Translations under genes and position numbers: made by a program
The notes under the pieces: generated by a model
What the model saw: the letters and a program-made list of their open reading frames with translations, nothing else
Databases searched by the model: none
Told to the model about the DNA's origin: nothing
Shown here: positions 34,489 through 44,365 of the stretch, piece by piece
How the letters are laid out: every line of letters starts with the position of its first letter
Numbering within the stretch: the first letter of the stretch is position 1
NCBI GenBank assembly: GCA_014238905.1
Contig: JABAAE010000002.1
Span: 390,212 to 454,211, forward strand
Direction: 5' to 3'
Length of the DNA: 64,000 nucleotides
Source: Planctomycetota bacterium
GTDB lineage: Bacteria > Planctomycetota > Planctomycetia > Pirellulales > Pirellulaceae

Positions 34489-36636
34489 ATGCATTCCAAA
34501 CGATCACACACGCCCTGTTTTCATTATTTCCTGTTAGTCATTTTGTCTTGCGGATTTTCAAATGGGCAAAGTCGAAATCCAACAGACCTTCCCTCCTTGC
34601 TGGAGTTTTCAGATGGTCGGAGCGTCAAAACACAAGTTGACTTTGAAAACCGAAAGAAAGAAATTCGCAAGTTGCTGTGCGAGTACTTTGTCGGCGAATT
34701 CCCAAAGTTAACGCCGAAAATCCTCAGTGCAAAGACGCTTTCAAGCCAGGACCTGACGGACGGTTCCCAGCGGAAACGAATCCGGATTACGCTAAACACC
34801 CCTCATCAGCAATCCTTCGAACTGGCACTCTGGATACCCAAAGGACACGGACCGTTTCCTCTTTTGCTGACAGCCCCTCGGTTCTACCAACGATTTTGGG
34901 CGAAAGATGCGTTAGCACGCGGATATGCAGTCTGTCTGTTTCCTGGCGTCGACAGTCATCACCGGGAAAAGGACTACGTTGGCTATGATTCAATTTGGGA
35001 AAAATTTCGCCAGGAATACCCCCAGGCAACGTGGACCGAAATCAGCACCAAAGGCTGGTTGGCAAGCCGCTGCGTCGATTACCTCCTCAGTGAACAAAGC
35101 GTTTTGAAGGTCGAGACCGGCAAAATCGCAATCATTGGATTTTCCAGATACGGAAAACAGGCGATGATCGCCGCAGCCTTTGATCACAGGATCACCTGTA
35201 TTGTGGCCCGAAGCCCAGGCTCTCCCGCGTCGAGTCCCTATCGCTTGACGAGCCGTAACACTTTCGCCGAAACACCCTCCGATTTTCCAGGAAATTGGTT
35301 TCTATCCTCCTTGCGGGACTTTCAGGGCAGAGAACACCAACTGCCCATCGACGCTCATGCCTGGTATGCGTTAATTGCACCTCGCCGTTGCTTGATTCAC
35401 ACCGCTTTGAACGACGGCTCCGAACCAACCTTTGCAGTTGAAAAAGCCTATAAGGAAGGGCAAAAAGTCTATCAATTTTTAAACGAAAAAAACAACCTTC
35501 GCATCGATTATCGAGCAGGCGGTCATTCTTCTGGGCCGCCAACCGAACCGATTTCGGCTGCTGATCGGCGACGAAATCTGGACTGGATTGATCTTTCATT
35601 TCACCGCGGTTCAGCAACCCAGAAGGAATTTCCCGAAGCATTACTGCATGACTTTAACTGGGTGCAATGGCGAGCCAAGCAGGATGACGCCAGCTTGACC
35701 ATCGCTGAAAACGCTCCTGTAGCCAAACGTATCCAGTGGCTCCTCGGCATTCCGCCTGAAAATCTGCAAGGGATGGAACAACCTGAGTTTCTGACCCGTG
35801 AGGAATCCAGCCTGATGACCCATGACCGTTGGATGCCCAAGGAGGTGCAGAGAGTCCCCATTCGTTTTGGTGATGGCGTTCGTGGAAATCTCTATTTCAA
35901 GGCAGGGTTGGTTTCCCCGGCTCCGGTGGTCGTCTGGTTGCACCCGTTCTCCTATCACAGCGGCTACAACGAAGGTTACGGAGTTCAGGGAACAACCATT
36001 TATCATCGGCTAGCCCAAAATGGATTTGCTGTCATTGCGTATGACCAATGCGGATTTGGACTGCGTTTACGCGAGGGCCGAGATTTTTATCAACGATATC
36101 CTCAATGGTCTCGTCTCGGAAGAATGGTGACCGACGTCACGGCGGCCGTCAGCTTTGCCGTCGACGGCAAGGGCAGCTACGAAAAGGCGATTCCGAAACT
36201 GGATCCCCAGCGAGTTTATCTTCTCGGCTATTCCGTTGGTGCCCTGGCGGCCATGATCGCAGGCGGCCTGGATGAGCGAGTCACCGGCACCGCATGCTTT
36301 TGCGGATGGACTCCAATGCGGAGCAACCTCAATCGAAGACTCTGGGAGGAACACGCCTTGCTCCCTCGCCTAGGACTCTATCAAGGAAATGAAGAAAACC
36401 TGCCACTGGATTACGATGACATTCTGCAGCGACTTGCCCAAAATCCCTGCCTTGTGGTCACGCCTGCCCGCGACCGTTTCGCAGACAATCAAGCTGTTGC
36501 TGACACCATGGCAAAACTGACGCAGGAAAACAGAAAATTGCTTTGGCTGTCCCCGGACGATACGAATCGGTTCCAAGCGGAACAGCACCAAATCTTCATA
36601 AATTGGATAGAGGGTTTGGCGGCCAACAAAGACTAG
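34489..36636 (+). CDS. Exported double alpha/beta-hydrolase (CE15-like plus second hydrolase)
   Basis: 715 residues with signal peptide (FHYFLLVILSCGFSNG). The first hydrolase domain (about 35-390) has the nucleophile elbow IIGFSRYGKQA (Ser219), matching the GCSRxG pattern of CE15 glucuronoyl esterases with Phe for Cys, and a candidate catalytic His at GGHSSG (H346). The second domain (about 440-715) has HPFSYHSGYNEGYG, a GYSVGA elbow (Ser582) and a C-terminal EQHQ that may carry the His. CE15 enzymes cut lignin-glucuronoxylan esters; the second domain resembles acetyl-xylan esterase or dienelactone-hydrolase types. The two domains may act on the same polymer (inference). Single gene. Confidence 0.8.
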   Translation: MHSKRSHTPCFHYFLLVILSCGFSNGQSRNPTDLPSLLEFSDGRSVKTQVDFENRKKEIRKLLCEYFVGEFPKLTPKILSAKTLSSQDLTDGSQRKRIRITLNTPHQQSFELALWIPKGHGPFPLLLTAPRFYQRFWAKDALARGYAVCLFPGVDSHHREKDYVGYDSIWEKFRQEYPQATWTEISTKGWLASRCVDYLLSEQSVLKVETGKIAIIGFSRYGKQAMIAAAFDHRITCIVARSPGSPASSPYRLTSRNTFAETPSDFPGNWFLSSLRDFQGREHQLPIDAHAWYALIAPRRCLIHTALNDGSEPTFAVEKAYKEGQKVYQFLNEKNNLRIDYRAGGHSSGPPTEPISAADRRRNLDWIDLSFHRGSATQKEFPEALLHDFNWVQWRAKQDDASLTIAENAPVAKRIQWLLGIPPENLQGMEQPEFLTREESSLMTHDRWMPKEVQRVPIRFGDGVRGNLYFKAGLVSPAPVVVWLHPFSYHSGYNEGYGVQGTTIYHRLAQNGFAVIAYDQCGFGLRLREGRDFYQRYPQWSRLGRMVTDVTAAVSFAVDGKGSYEKAIPKLDPQRVYLLGYSVGALAAMIAGGLDERVTGTACFCGWTPMRSNLNRRLWEEHALLPRLGLYQGNEENLPLDYDDILQRLAQNPCLVVTPARDRFADNQAVADTMAKLTQENRKLLWLSPDDTNRFQAEQHQIFINWIEGLAANKD

Positions 36637-36697
36637 ACATGAGCTGACCTCACGCGATATGCCACCCTCGTTTTATTTTAAGCGGTGGAACGAATAA

Positions 36698-37990
36698 TTA
36701 TCGGATACGATCTAAATCCACGACTCTCTGGGCAGTCAGATGCGGTTGGTTAAGTCGGTTATGAAACCCCTCTTTCCCAAAGAGCCCGACTTCGCGGCCA
36801 ACATATCTCTCCAGGTTCAAACCGAAAGACGGAGTAATCGTCTTGAGGACTTTTCCGTTGCTGTCTTCCAGTGCATAGATGGGAGTCCCAACACCACCAT
36901 TGAGGTAGAGTTTTCGTAAGACTCCCTTGCCCTGATAATTGACTTCAGCACGATTGCGATCAGCAGCCCTCGTGTTCAAAGACGCGACATTGCCATTTCC
37001 ATCGGTGAGCGTTGGCGGTAATAGTCTAGCTCGTGAGGGGTTGACCGTATCTTGGAGCAACGCTGCCGCTTTTACTTTTTGAAAACCAGCAACCTTGGTC
37101 GCCAACCGATCAGCCATCGCCAGTTCGTCACCGGTCGTGGCTTCGGACCGAACCTTGACGATTGCGGCTTCAAGAGGTTGTAGATTCCAGAATTTTTTGT
37201 CCTCGATAACAATTTGTGCCAAATGCAAATCCATCGCTTCCAAGCGGGATTTGAGACTCCCACTGGGAACGGCAGCAAACCCGACAACCGAAGCCTTCGT
37301 GGAAGTGTCTTCGGTGGTGTATTCATTCCCTACCGTCTGCCAACCCTTCCGATCTGTATTGGTCCACGTTCCGAACTGTTTTGCTGCGAGATAGTCTTCA
37401 GTCTGGTTTTTTATTTCTTTTACAGCAGATTGATTAATATCAGTAGCGCTGACCGAAGCAGGGGATTGAGTTCCCACATGATCCTTATGAACCCAACGAA
37501 ATTCGCCAGCCGGGGGTTCAATTTGAAACCATGACTCGGATTGGCCCGACAACGCATCAGGTATGTCTACCTTTTTGACCACCGTTATCAGCTCGCCCTT
37601 CTTTAGACGCAGCTGCCACATGGGATTCACCTTTCCACTCAAACGGGTGCCAATCCATGCCGTTGCGGAACCGGAGGCAACTTCGACTACATCCGGGTCG
37701 GTGGTGGGATTGAGATGGGAGGCCAACACCAAACTGAAACTTCCGGTGGGAGGACGAATCGCCAAAAAACCGCCCGGATCGTTACGATGGACCTCTAACT
37801 TGCTGCCTTTAGGTAACCGGTCGGTGGCATAATGTGACTGCCCTGGCCCACTTAGTATTTTGGCGGTATCGGATGAGACGACAACGGTATAAGGAAAATC
37901 ATCCTGTCCCGATGCTGCCTCCCAAGAAAAACAGAAGCCAACGATCAGGAAAAAAATCATTTGCATCGCAGAAAGAGAAAACTTTGACAT
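36698..37990 (-). CDS. Exported bacterial SH3-domain protein
   Basis: 430 residues starting MSKFSLSAMQMIFFLIVGFC, a Sec signal (ATG at 37988-37990; an upstream start adds four residues). Two SH3-like domains follow: YTVVVSSDTAKILSGPGQSHYATDRLPKGSKLEV and TAWIGTRLSGKVNPMWQLRLKKGELITVV. The rest is helical (about 200-330) with a beta-rich C-terminus ending at VDLDRIR. SH3b domains bind peptidoglycan or other wall partners; the role here is unknown. It is convergent with the esterase gene. Confidence 0.78.
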   Translation of the reverse strand: MSKFSLSAMQMIFFLIVGFCFSWEAASGQDDFPYTVVVSSDTAKILSGPGQSHYATDRLPKGSKLEVHRNDPGGFLAIRPPTGSFSLVLASHLNPTTDPDVVEVASGSATAWIGTRLSGKVNPMWQLRLKKGELITVVKKVDIPDALSGQSESWFQIEPPAGEFRWVHKDHVGTQSPASVSATDINQSAVKEIKNQTEDYLAAKQFGTWTNTDRKGWQTVGNEYTTEDTSTKASVVGFAAVPSGSLKSRLEAMDLHLAQIVIEDKKFWNLQPLEAAIVKVRSEATTGDELAMADRLATKVAGFQKVKAAALLQDTVNPSRARLLPPTLTDGNGNVASLNTRAADRNRAEVNYQGKGVLRKLYLNGGVGTPIYALEDSNGKVLKTITPSFGLNLERYVGREVGLFGKEGFHNRLNQPHLTAQRVVDLDRIR

Positions 37991-38282
37991 CGCCGGACCC
38001 AATTCATGGAAGCTTGAAATTCAAATTCCGGTTACCCCCATAATCCGGCGAGATTTTGTAGGAAAAATCGTGTTGGATAGCAAGTGGAAACTCGCTAGCA
38101 GTTTCACGTTTTTGGATTGAAAATTGATCAAAACCGTAGAACTACTCAGCAACTACTGATAAAACTTGCAATTCAATCCAAGTTTCATGAGAATAAAGGT
38201 CTGTCCAAAAAACGGGAATTTTTCCATCATCAGGGAAAATTCGTAAATCCAACCATTGACCACCTTGGTCCCACACATCGTC

Positions 38283-39665
38283 ATGCTGTCTTTTTCTAAT
38301 CCACTTCAGTCCCGGCGTAGTTTCCTAACGGTGGGAAGCCTCGGTCTGGGCGGACTTTGCCTGCCGGACTTGTTGAAAGCCCGGGCAAGGCTTGGCGCTC
38401 AAGAAAGTGATTTTTCAACAGATAAATCCGTGATCCTGCTGTTCCTCCATGGAGGGCCTAGCCAAACGGAAACTTTTGATCCAAAAATGGAAGCTCCGGC
38501 GGGCATTCGCAGCGTGACTGGGGAAGTACAAACCAAATTGCCAGGTGTGACGTTTGGGAGCAGTTTTCCTAAGTTGGCCCAAATGGCCGATCGCTTGGCG
38601 ATCATCCGTTCCTTTGCATCAGGAAACGGAAATCATGACATCAAACCGGTTGTCGATTCAACGACCTTTGGGGCCAACCTGGGTTCTGTTTATGCCAGGG
38701 TCGCCGGCGCCAACGATCCCCAGTCGGGCATTCCGAAAAACGTTGCTCTTTTCCCCCGTAGCGTGGACGAATCAACGCAAAAACGAACCAGTCAATTTGG
38801 AAAATTCGAATCGACCGGTTCTCTTGGAAAGGCCTATGCGCCTTTTATTCCGGGAGCGGGTGGTCCTGCCCAGGAAGACATGAAGCTCCAATTAGCAGCA
38901 GATCGACTCGATGATCGAAAATCGCTTTTAACCCAACTCGATCAATACAAGCGACAACTCGACTCACTGGCAGGTCAGGATAAAGTACGTGACCAAGCTT
39001 TTTCAGCCATCTTGGGCGGTGTCGCCAATGCGTTTGACCTGACCAAAGAAGATCCTGAAACGGTCGCCCGTTATGACACCGCGCCGCTGGTTCGACCGGA
39101 TGCCATCAGCCGAAAATGGAACAACTACAACAACTATGTAGACAATGCAAAATCTCTTGGCAAATTATTACTCTTGGCCCGACGATTATGCGAACAGGGG
39201 TGTGGTTTTGTCACCGTCTCGACCAATTTCGTCTGGGATATGCATGCCGACGTCAACAACGCGACCATGACCGAGGGGATGAGCTATATGGGACCTCCGC
39301 TGGACCATGCGGTATCGGCATTTCTGGAGGATACGCGTAGCAGGGGACTCGATGAGAAAATAATGCTGGTGGCCACCGGTGAAATGGGGCGCACACCAAA
39401 AATAAATGCCAAAGGCGGTCGTGATCATTGGGGTGGGATTACACCACTTTTATTGTCCGGCGGGGGTATCAATACTGGGCAGGTCATCGGCCAATCGACA
39501 AAAGACGGTGGTCGACCAGCGTCCAGTCCTTTTGGCAATAGCCACCTGATTGCCACTATTTTGCATACACTTTTGGACGTGGGAGAATTACGGACGGTGA
39601 CCGGATTACCCAGTGACGTCTCACAAATTCTATCGAGATACCAGCCCATTAACGGACTGCATTAG
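38283..39665 (+). CDS. DUF1501 family protein with Tat leader
   Basis: 460 residues beginning MLSFSNPLQSRRSFLTVGSLGLGG, a twin-arginine leader; an upstream TTG is less likely. The core has LLFLHGGPSQTETFDPK, FASGNGNHDIKPV, EGMSYMGPPLDHAVSAFLED and ATGEMGRTPKINAKGGRDHWG, the alkaline-phosphatase-superfamily pattern of DUF1501, with metal-binding Asp/His residues. In planctomycetes the gene usually follows a DUF1549/DUF1553 cytochrome-like gene; that partner is absent here. Substrate unknown. Confidence 0.93.
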   Translation: MLSFSNPLQSRRSFLTVGSLGLGGLCLPDLLKARARLGAQESDFSTDKSVILLFLHGGPSQTETFDPKMEAPAGIRSVTGEVQTKLPGVTFGSSFPKLAQMADRLAIIRSFASGNGNHDIKPVVDSTTFGANLGSVYARVAGANDPQSGIPKNVALFPRSVDESTQKRTSQFGKFESTGSLGKAYAPFIPGAGGPAQEDMKLQLAADRLDDRKSLLTQLDQYKRQLDSLAGQDKVRDQAFSAILGGVANAFDLTKEDPETVARYDTAPLVRPDAISRKWNNYNNYVDNAKSLGKLLLLARRLCEQGCGFVTVSTNFVWDMHADVNNATMTEGMSYMGPPLDHAVSAFLEDTRSRGLDEKIMLVATGEMGRTPKINAKGGRDHWGGITPLLLSGGGINTGQVIGQSTKDGGRPASSPFGNSHLIATILHTLLDVGELRTVTGLPSDVSQILSRYQPINGLH

Positions 39666-39696
39666 CCGACCAAATCCATCCTGTAACACCGCCTGA

Positions 39697-39734
39697 CTGG
39701 CGTGCCGGTTTTCTGGCGTGCCGGTTTTCTGGCG
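39697..39734. repeat. 16-bp tandem duplication after the DUF1501 gene
   Basis: CTGGCGTGCCGGTTTT occurs at 39697-39712 and 39713-39728 with no mismatch, then a partial CTGGCG. It starts 31 bases after the DUF1501 stop. Confidence 0.85.
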
Positions 39735-39784
39735 GAGATTGCCCAGTTCCAACAGGGGTTAAAAACTAACCACGACGGCCCCGA

Positions 39785-40288
39785 TCAGATCAAATCCACT
39801 TTTCGGCGAATTCGTTTTCGTTTGATTTTCTGGCAATCTTCACACTCTCCACTGATAATCAGTTGATGACCGGAAACCTGAAAATTAGCTTTTTGGGCAA
39901 GTGCATTTCGTAATTCGAGGAGATGATCACTTTGAAATTCGATCAATTTTTCGCAACTATTGCAATAAAGATGATCGTGCTGTGGGTACCCGTAATCCAA
40001 CTCGTAAACGGTTCGACCCTCCAGTTCAATCGTCCGTAATAGACCTGCTTCGACAAACTCTGCCAAAAGGCGGTAGACGGTAGATCGACTTACATACCCT
40101 TGGGTGCCCTTGCGAGGTAATCGATCAAGCAACTCATCGGCGTCAAAATGGTCATGGCTGTTGAAAATGTACTCCACCAGAATTCTGCGAGGCTTGGTAT
40201 TGCGCATACCTCGACTTTGCAGATACTCTTCGAATCGCTGACTGGGAGTCGACGCGACTGGAATTCGAGCGAGTGGCTCAGAGGGCAT
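39785..40288 (-). CDS. Fur-family transcriptional regulator
   Basis: 167 residues. The winged-helix part has QSRGMRNTKPRRILVEYIF and VSRSTVYRLLAEFVEAGLLRTIEL. The dimerisation part has YPQHDHLYCNSCEKLIEF and a second CxxC (GECEDCQ), together the structural zinc site, plus the His-x-His that often binds the regulatory metal. Ferric-uptake, zinc or peroxide sensing cannot be told apart. The ATG at 40286-40288 is preferred to an upstream TTG (40303). The C-terminus is unusually basic (KRKRIRRKVDLI). Confidence 0.9.
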   Translation of the reverse strand: MPSEPLARIPVASTPSQRFEEYLQSRGMRNTKPRRILVEYIFNSHDHFDADELLDRLPRKGTQGYVSRSTVYRLLAEFVEAGLLRTIELEGRTVYELDYGYPQHDHLYCNSCEKLIEFQSDHLLELRNALAQKANFQVSGHQLIISGECEDCQKIKRKRIRRKVDLI

Positions 40289-40737
40289 AAGGACTCGAAT
40301 CAAGACAGGATGAACTGGAACAGCATCTATTTTAGAAAAAAAATTGCCAAAAACAAGATTCCGAGTCGGGCAACCACCTCTTTTGAATTTGGGCCAAGAT
40401 TCACAAGAGTGTCATTCAAGTGGTTAAGGCGGGGTCAAATCAGCATTCTGGACCTGTTTTCCATCCGGCGGCATGATTTGAAAAAGAGAAAGAAACCGGA
40501 GCTTGTTACCAGTCAATGAGTCAAATCCACATTCTCAGGGCTTTATCAGCACATGCCTACTAGTCGAGACTGGTGTAGCATCATCTCAACATGGCCAAAA
40601 TCGGTATCTGATAAATAACCATGCCCCTGCTGGCGGGGACCACAGCCGAAGCTACCCGGCAATCTACGCAACCACCCTTCAAGACAAACCAATGCCTTGA
40701 GCGCTGTGCTAGCCGCCCTATCCAAAGTCAAACAGGA
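40289..40737. other. Gene-free spacer
   Basis: Several short frames have no domain or ribosome site. No repeat or RNA was recognised. It should hold the Fur-gene promoter. Confidence 0.4.
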
Positions 40738-41019
40738 TCAGGCGAATTCATCAAACAGTCGGCCAACGGCGACGTCCAACTTTTCACTGGTTTCGTAAAC
40801 GCCACTTTCAATTTGAGATCGAATGTCAGCAACACGATCCGCACGAATGTCGGGCGCATTTCTGACTTGGCTCAAGAAAGTAGACTCTGAAGAAATATCT
40901 AGCTCATCTGTCGGCTGCAGCGACGATTCAGTCGCTTGCAATTCCTCCACCGGCGCAATGTCGGTAGAAGGCTGAACAGGTTGAGCACCGTGAATCGAAA
41001 ATGGTCCGTTAATTTGCAT
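40738..41019 (-). CDS. FlgM-like anti-sigma-28 factor
   Basis: A 93-residue protein, MQINGPFSIHGAQPVQPSTD at the N-terminus, with a C-terminal helical segment RADRVADIRSQIESGVYETSEKLDVAVGRLFDEF that matches the FlgM core (R-x-x-K/R-V-x-x-I-x-x-x-I-x-x-G-x-Y). FlgM binds the flagellar sigma factor and is exported through the flagellum. A GGGGGA ribosome site lies upstream of this ATG (41017-41019); the longer frame adds an implausible N-terminus. No flagellar gene is nearby, so it may regulate a sigma factor encoded elsewhere. Confidence 0.78.
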   Translation of the reverse strand: MQINGPFSIHGAQPVQPSTDIAPVEELQATESSLQPTDELDISSESTFLSQVRNAPDIRADRVADIRSQIESGVYETSEKLDVAVGRLFDEFA

Positions 41020-41719
41020 TGCACATCCCCCTGGAATGCGTATCAAGAAATCCGTTTTGTTGATTGGTCTAACTCTAAATCTAAATACGTAGCACATTAA
41101 ATTTGGTTCAAACAACAAAGAAAGAAATCGAAATCGCGATAGTAATACTGATGGGTATATCATGCTGCAAGTGACTGAACAGACACTGGCAACGGATGAT
41201 GAATACTCAATCGCGTTTTTTCGCTAACGGATTTTACTCCGAAAGCGGCAGTCCATGTCGAAGAGGACGAACAATCCGTGCCGTGGGAGATGACTCACAT
41301 GCACGCGTTGAGAATAATGTCTCTATCGTCCACTTCTGGGAATGCTATCACTGCTTTCGTTTTATTCCCTGTTGTACCGAATAAGGGGCATGAACCGAAT
41401 TACATCAAATTTACAGCTCAGGCCGATTATTCACCAAATCCAACGTTCAGGTAACCGATTTCCCGAGGGAAAGGCTATTCCGCTACGTGGCCCGGTCTAA
41501 CATCGCAGGCGCGCACTAGACCGAGTGGAGGGAGGTTACGAAACTGGCGATCATGCCGCAACACCAATTCAGAGCAAAAACAACGGAATTGAATCGAAAC
41601 ATACCAGCATGACGACCAAATTGACTACAGCCTTGCGAATCTCCAGATCGCAGGTTTTTTCGAACCATTTTTTACTACGTGCGTTTAGTTGATAGGCGAC
41701 ACTTTTTGAGGAATTGAAG
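41020..41719. other. 700-base gene-free stretch
   Basis: No convincing gene on either strand. A weak inverted repeat CGGTCTA (41493-41499) and TAGACCG (41517-41523) is present. The right end holds the ribosome site of the small gene at 41720. No tRNA or repeat was recognised. Confidence 0.45.
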
Positions 41720-42037
41720 ATGAGAGCTAATCAACGACGACCTGGTCACCAATCCCGCAGTTCTATTGAATTGACCAGCCAGATCAATCTGGCTGATGAA
41801 GTTTCACCCCTGATGGTCAGTCTGGAATCTTTTTTTGATCTCAGCTTCCAAATTTCCGATCACCTGTCTGAGTACATTGCAGATTGTCAACAGGCCGAGC
41901 ATCAACGACATTGGGCCTCTCAGGGAATTCGATTTGACGATGTTGCGGCACCCAGATCCGCTTCGCCAAATAAGACCCCTGAAGTGCCTACCGTTAGCCA
42001 TCAGGAAGCTTTGAACCGTCGTCTACCTCCAAAATGA
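41720..42037 (+). CDS. Small conserved-looking protein of unknown function
   Basis: 105 residues starting MRANQRRPGHQSRSSIELTS. GAGGA at 41708-41712 sits seven bases before this ATG, good support for translation. The N-terminus is basic, the centre (SLESFFDLSFQISDHLSEYIADCQ) is an amphipathic helix, and the tail is Pro/Thr-rich. No domain was recognised. Its last 44 bases overlap the 3' end of tilS on the opposite strand, so the two genes share their stop region. Confidence 0.55.
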   Translation: MRANQRRPGHQSRSSIELTSQINLADEVSPLMVSLESFFDLSFQISDHLSEYIADCQQAEHQRHWASQGIRFDDVAAPRSASPNKTPEVPTVSHQEALNRRLPPK

Positions 42038-43025
42038 AGAGAGAGTTTCCCTTTCGGGTCGCTTTCAAGTCTCCCGGCAAATTGATCGATCCATGATTCT
42101 TGTCACCAAGTGCAAGCTCGGCCAGATCAATCCACTTCTGCCGATTCATTTGTTGAAGTGGCCAATGATTGGCATTCCAAATTTGAATAAATGCCTCGAT
42201 TAGAATGGTATCACCATGGTGCCGGATCGCTTTGCAATCCACTTCCAACCCATGGGCAATAGCCGATTGACCACCTCTTCGAAAACCCTGCTCTATTAAT
42301 TGGTCGACAAGAGGACGAACCAATTGACTCATTTGACGACTGTCATTTCCCAACGCCAACACGCCGTTGGCGATCGTCTTCGAAAAAATATCCTGAATCA
42401 AAGGGATTAATTCATGACGTACGCGATTTCGAGTAAATTGAGGTGAGAAGTTGCTCTGATCAACTCGATACGGTTGATCCAACTCCGATAAGAATTCCTG
42501 CAGTTCAGATCGGGACACTTTCAAAAGCGGTCGCATCAACGTAATCCCATCCCGCAATTTCCGCTGGATAGGAATACCTGCCAAGCCACGAAGACTGCTC
42601 CCTCGAAAGATCCTTTGTAAAATGGTCTCGACTTGGTCATCCTTCGTATGGGCGGTCGCCACGTAACGGGCACCACATCTCTTGGCAGCTTTCTCTAGAA
42701 ATGCGTATCTTTGTTGCCTGGCGTTGGCCTCCAGACCATGGCCATGATTGGACCCCGATTTCACTGCTTCGGCCCGTTCGACAATCAATTCACAGCCGAG
42801 TTCGACTGCCATATTTTGCACAAACATTTCGTCAGCATCAGAATCTTTTCCCCGCAGACGATGGTTGAAATGCGATAACACCAACCTCGAATGATCCGGG
42901 CTGACTTGATGCAGCAAACGCGTTAATGCCACACTGTCAGCACCACCCGAAACGGCAACCAGAACCGTCACGCCTTGCATCGCGGATTTCGGCCAAATCG
43001 ATTCTAGCTTTTCATAAACGCTCAC
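41994..43025 (-). CDS. tilS: tRNA(Ile)-lysidine synthase
   Basis: A 343-residue N-type ATP pyrophosphatase with the PP-loop SGGADS (about 26-31), SHFNHRLRGKDSDADEMFV, GLEANARQQRYAFLEKAA and TAHTKDDQVETILQRIFRGSSLRGLAGI. It adds lysine to C34 of tRNA-Ile(CAU). The start is GTG at 43023-43025, whose G overlaps the last base of the sppA TAG stop, so the genes are translationally coupled. The C-terminal domain is shorter than in E. coli TilS. Confidence 0.95.
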   Translation of the reverse strand: MSVYEKLESIWPKSAMQGVTVLVAVSGGADSVALTRLLHQVSPDHSRLVLSHFNHRLRGKDSDADEMFVQNMAVELGCELIVERAEAVKSGSNHGHGLEANARQQRYAFLEKAAKRCGARYVATAHTKDDQVETILQRIFRGSSLRGLAGIPIQRKLRDGITLMRPLLKVSRSELQEFLSELDQPYRVDQSNFSPQFTRNRVRHELIPLIQDIFSKTIANGVLALGNDSRQMSQLVRPLVDQLIEQGFRRGGQSAIAHGLEVDCKAIRHHGDTILIEAFIQIWNANHWPLQQMNRQKWIDLAELALGDKNHGSINLPGDLKATRKGNSLFILEVDDGSKLPDG

Positions 43026-44194
43026 TAGTCAGCTTGTTCGACCCGAGTTTTCGCCGGGTCGTCCCAACTGGACATTAACGGCGGGAAACTGCTACTGAGA
43101 TAATAGGCCCGAGGAGAATTCAGCTCCATCAGCAAACTCCACATGGGGTTCTTTGATTCGACCTTTGAAAGGTACGGCAGTTCAATCCAAGGTGCTGGAC
43201 GCGAATATTCGACGACTTTAAGGCTGTCTTCTTTGAGGCCCGCCAACTCGGTAGCCCGTTCAACCGCATCTTCCAAGAACCCAAGTCGGTCAATCAAACC
43301 ATAACCAAGAGCTGTTGGTGCATGAAAAATTTCTCCGGTGGCGACGTCCCGTCCCTGAAATGCCACCTTGAGTGGGATTCGGTCGTTTGGTAGTACACCG
43401 TCAACCTCGTCGGACCGCAATTGGGGACGACCGGCCAACACGACTTCTTTGAATCTCTCAAACGATTCGTCAACGTATTGCTGTAATAAAAGGCGATGAT
43501 CCTCTGGCATTTTTCGAGAAGGAGACAGCATGCGTTTGCGGGGGTGGCTCATGATCGAATCATCCGTTACTCCATAGGTTGCCATTAAATCACTGTAATT
43601 CCAGTGAGGAATGATCACGCCAATCGAGCCAGTCGTACAAGTCGGCTCCGCAAAAATGGAGTCTTTCTGGTCACCAACAACCATCGACACATAATACCCG
43701 CCGCTGGCAGCAACACTTCCCATACTGACCACAACTGGAATGTTTCGCTCGGCCAACATCTTTTGTAAATGGTGATATATGTAATCGCTACCGGATACCG
43801 TCCCACCGGGAGAATTCACTCTCAGCACCACAGCCTTGACGTTGGTATCAGCAGCTACTTTTTCAATTTGGTCCTGCACATAACCCGCGCCGTCATAAAT
43901 CACGCCAGTGATCTTGATAATCGCGATCTTATTTTTGGACTCTCGTTGTCCGGAAACAAAATACTCCCGGATCCCGTTGGAATCATCATAAAAATCTCGA
44001 CTGATATACCAGTGATACTCCAGGATTCCATAAAGCAAGAGGACACTCACCCAGCCCACCACAGCCAGACTTTGCCAAGCCAGAGTTCGACCAACCTGTC
44101 GATGTCGAACCATAATTTCACCTGGGATCTGCACCTTGCCAGAATCATCCAAACCCGGTGATTCCTGTTTGCTAGCTGTTGGGCGTTCAGACAT
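43025..44194 (-). CDS. sppA: Signal peptide peptidase SppA, serine protease
   Basis: 389 residues. A cytoplasmic N-terminus (about 1-40) precedes one membrane span (SLAVVGWVSVLLLYGILEY). The S49 protease domain has AVVLRVNSPGGTVSGSDYIYHHL and the nucleophile VSMGSVAASGGYYVS (Ser164), with a basic candidate general base at SHPRKRML (about 216-223). It degrades released signal peptides at the inner membrane. The ATG at 44192-44194 has AAGGG upstream; a longer frame would add 29 residues. It is coupled to tilS. Confidence 0.93.
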   Translation of the reverse strand: MSERPTASKQESPGLDDSGKVQIPGEIMVRHRQVGRTLAWQSLAVVGWVSVLLLYGILEYHWYISRDFYDDSNGIREYFVSGQRESKNKIAIIKITGVIYDGAGYVQDQIEKVAADTNVKAVVLRVNSPGGTVSGSDYIYHHLQKMLAERNIPVVVSMGSVAASGGYYVSMVVGDQKDSIFAEPTCTTGSIGVIIPHWNYSDLMATYGVTDDSIMSHPRKRMLSPSRKMPEDHRLLLQQYVDESFERFKEVVLAGRPQLRSDEVDGVLPNDRIPLKVAFQGRDVATGEIFHAPTALGYGLIDRLGFLEDAVERATELAGLKEDSLKVVEYSRPAPWIELPYLSKVESKNPMWSLLMELNSPRAYYLSSSFPPLMSSWDDPAKTRVEQAD

Positions 44195-44365
44195 TACAAT
44201 CCCTTCGTTTCCCGTTGAACACTGAAGTTTTTCTTCGACGGGTTGTTTTGTTACTGCCGTAGTGGCATTGCCAAAATTCAAATCAGAACGTTATTCTACG
44301 CATTCGAGTGAACACAGATAAAGCCACTTCGGCTAATCGCTATTACAAATCAGGAGATTTTTCAC

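Noticed and set aside
41196..41384. 62-codon Cys-rich frame
   Set aside because: No ribosome site or domain; composition like random spacer.
41490..41525. tRNA or structured RNA
   Set aside because: Only a 7-bp inverted repeat with a long loop; no cloverleaf or anticodon arm.
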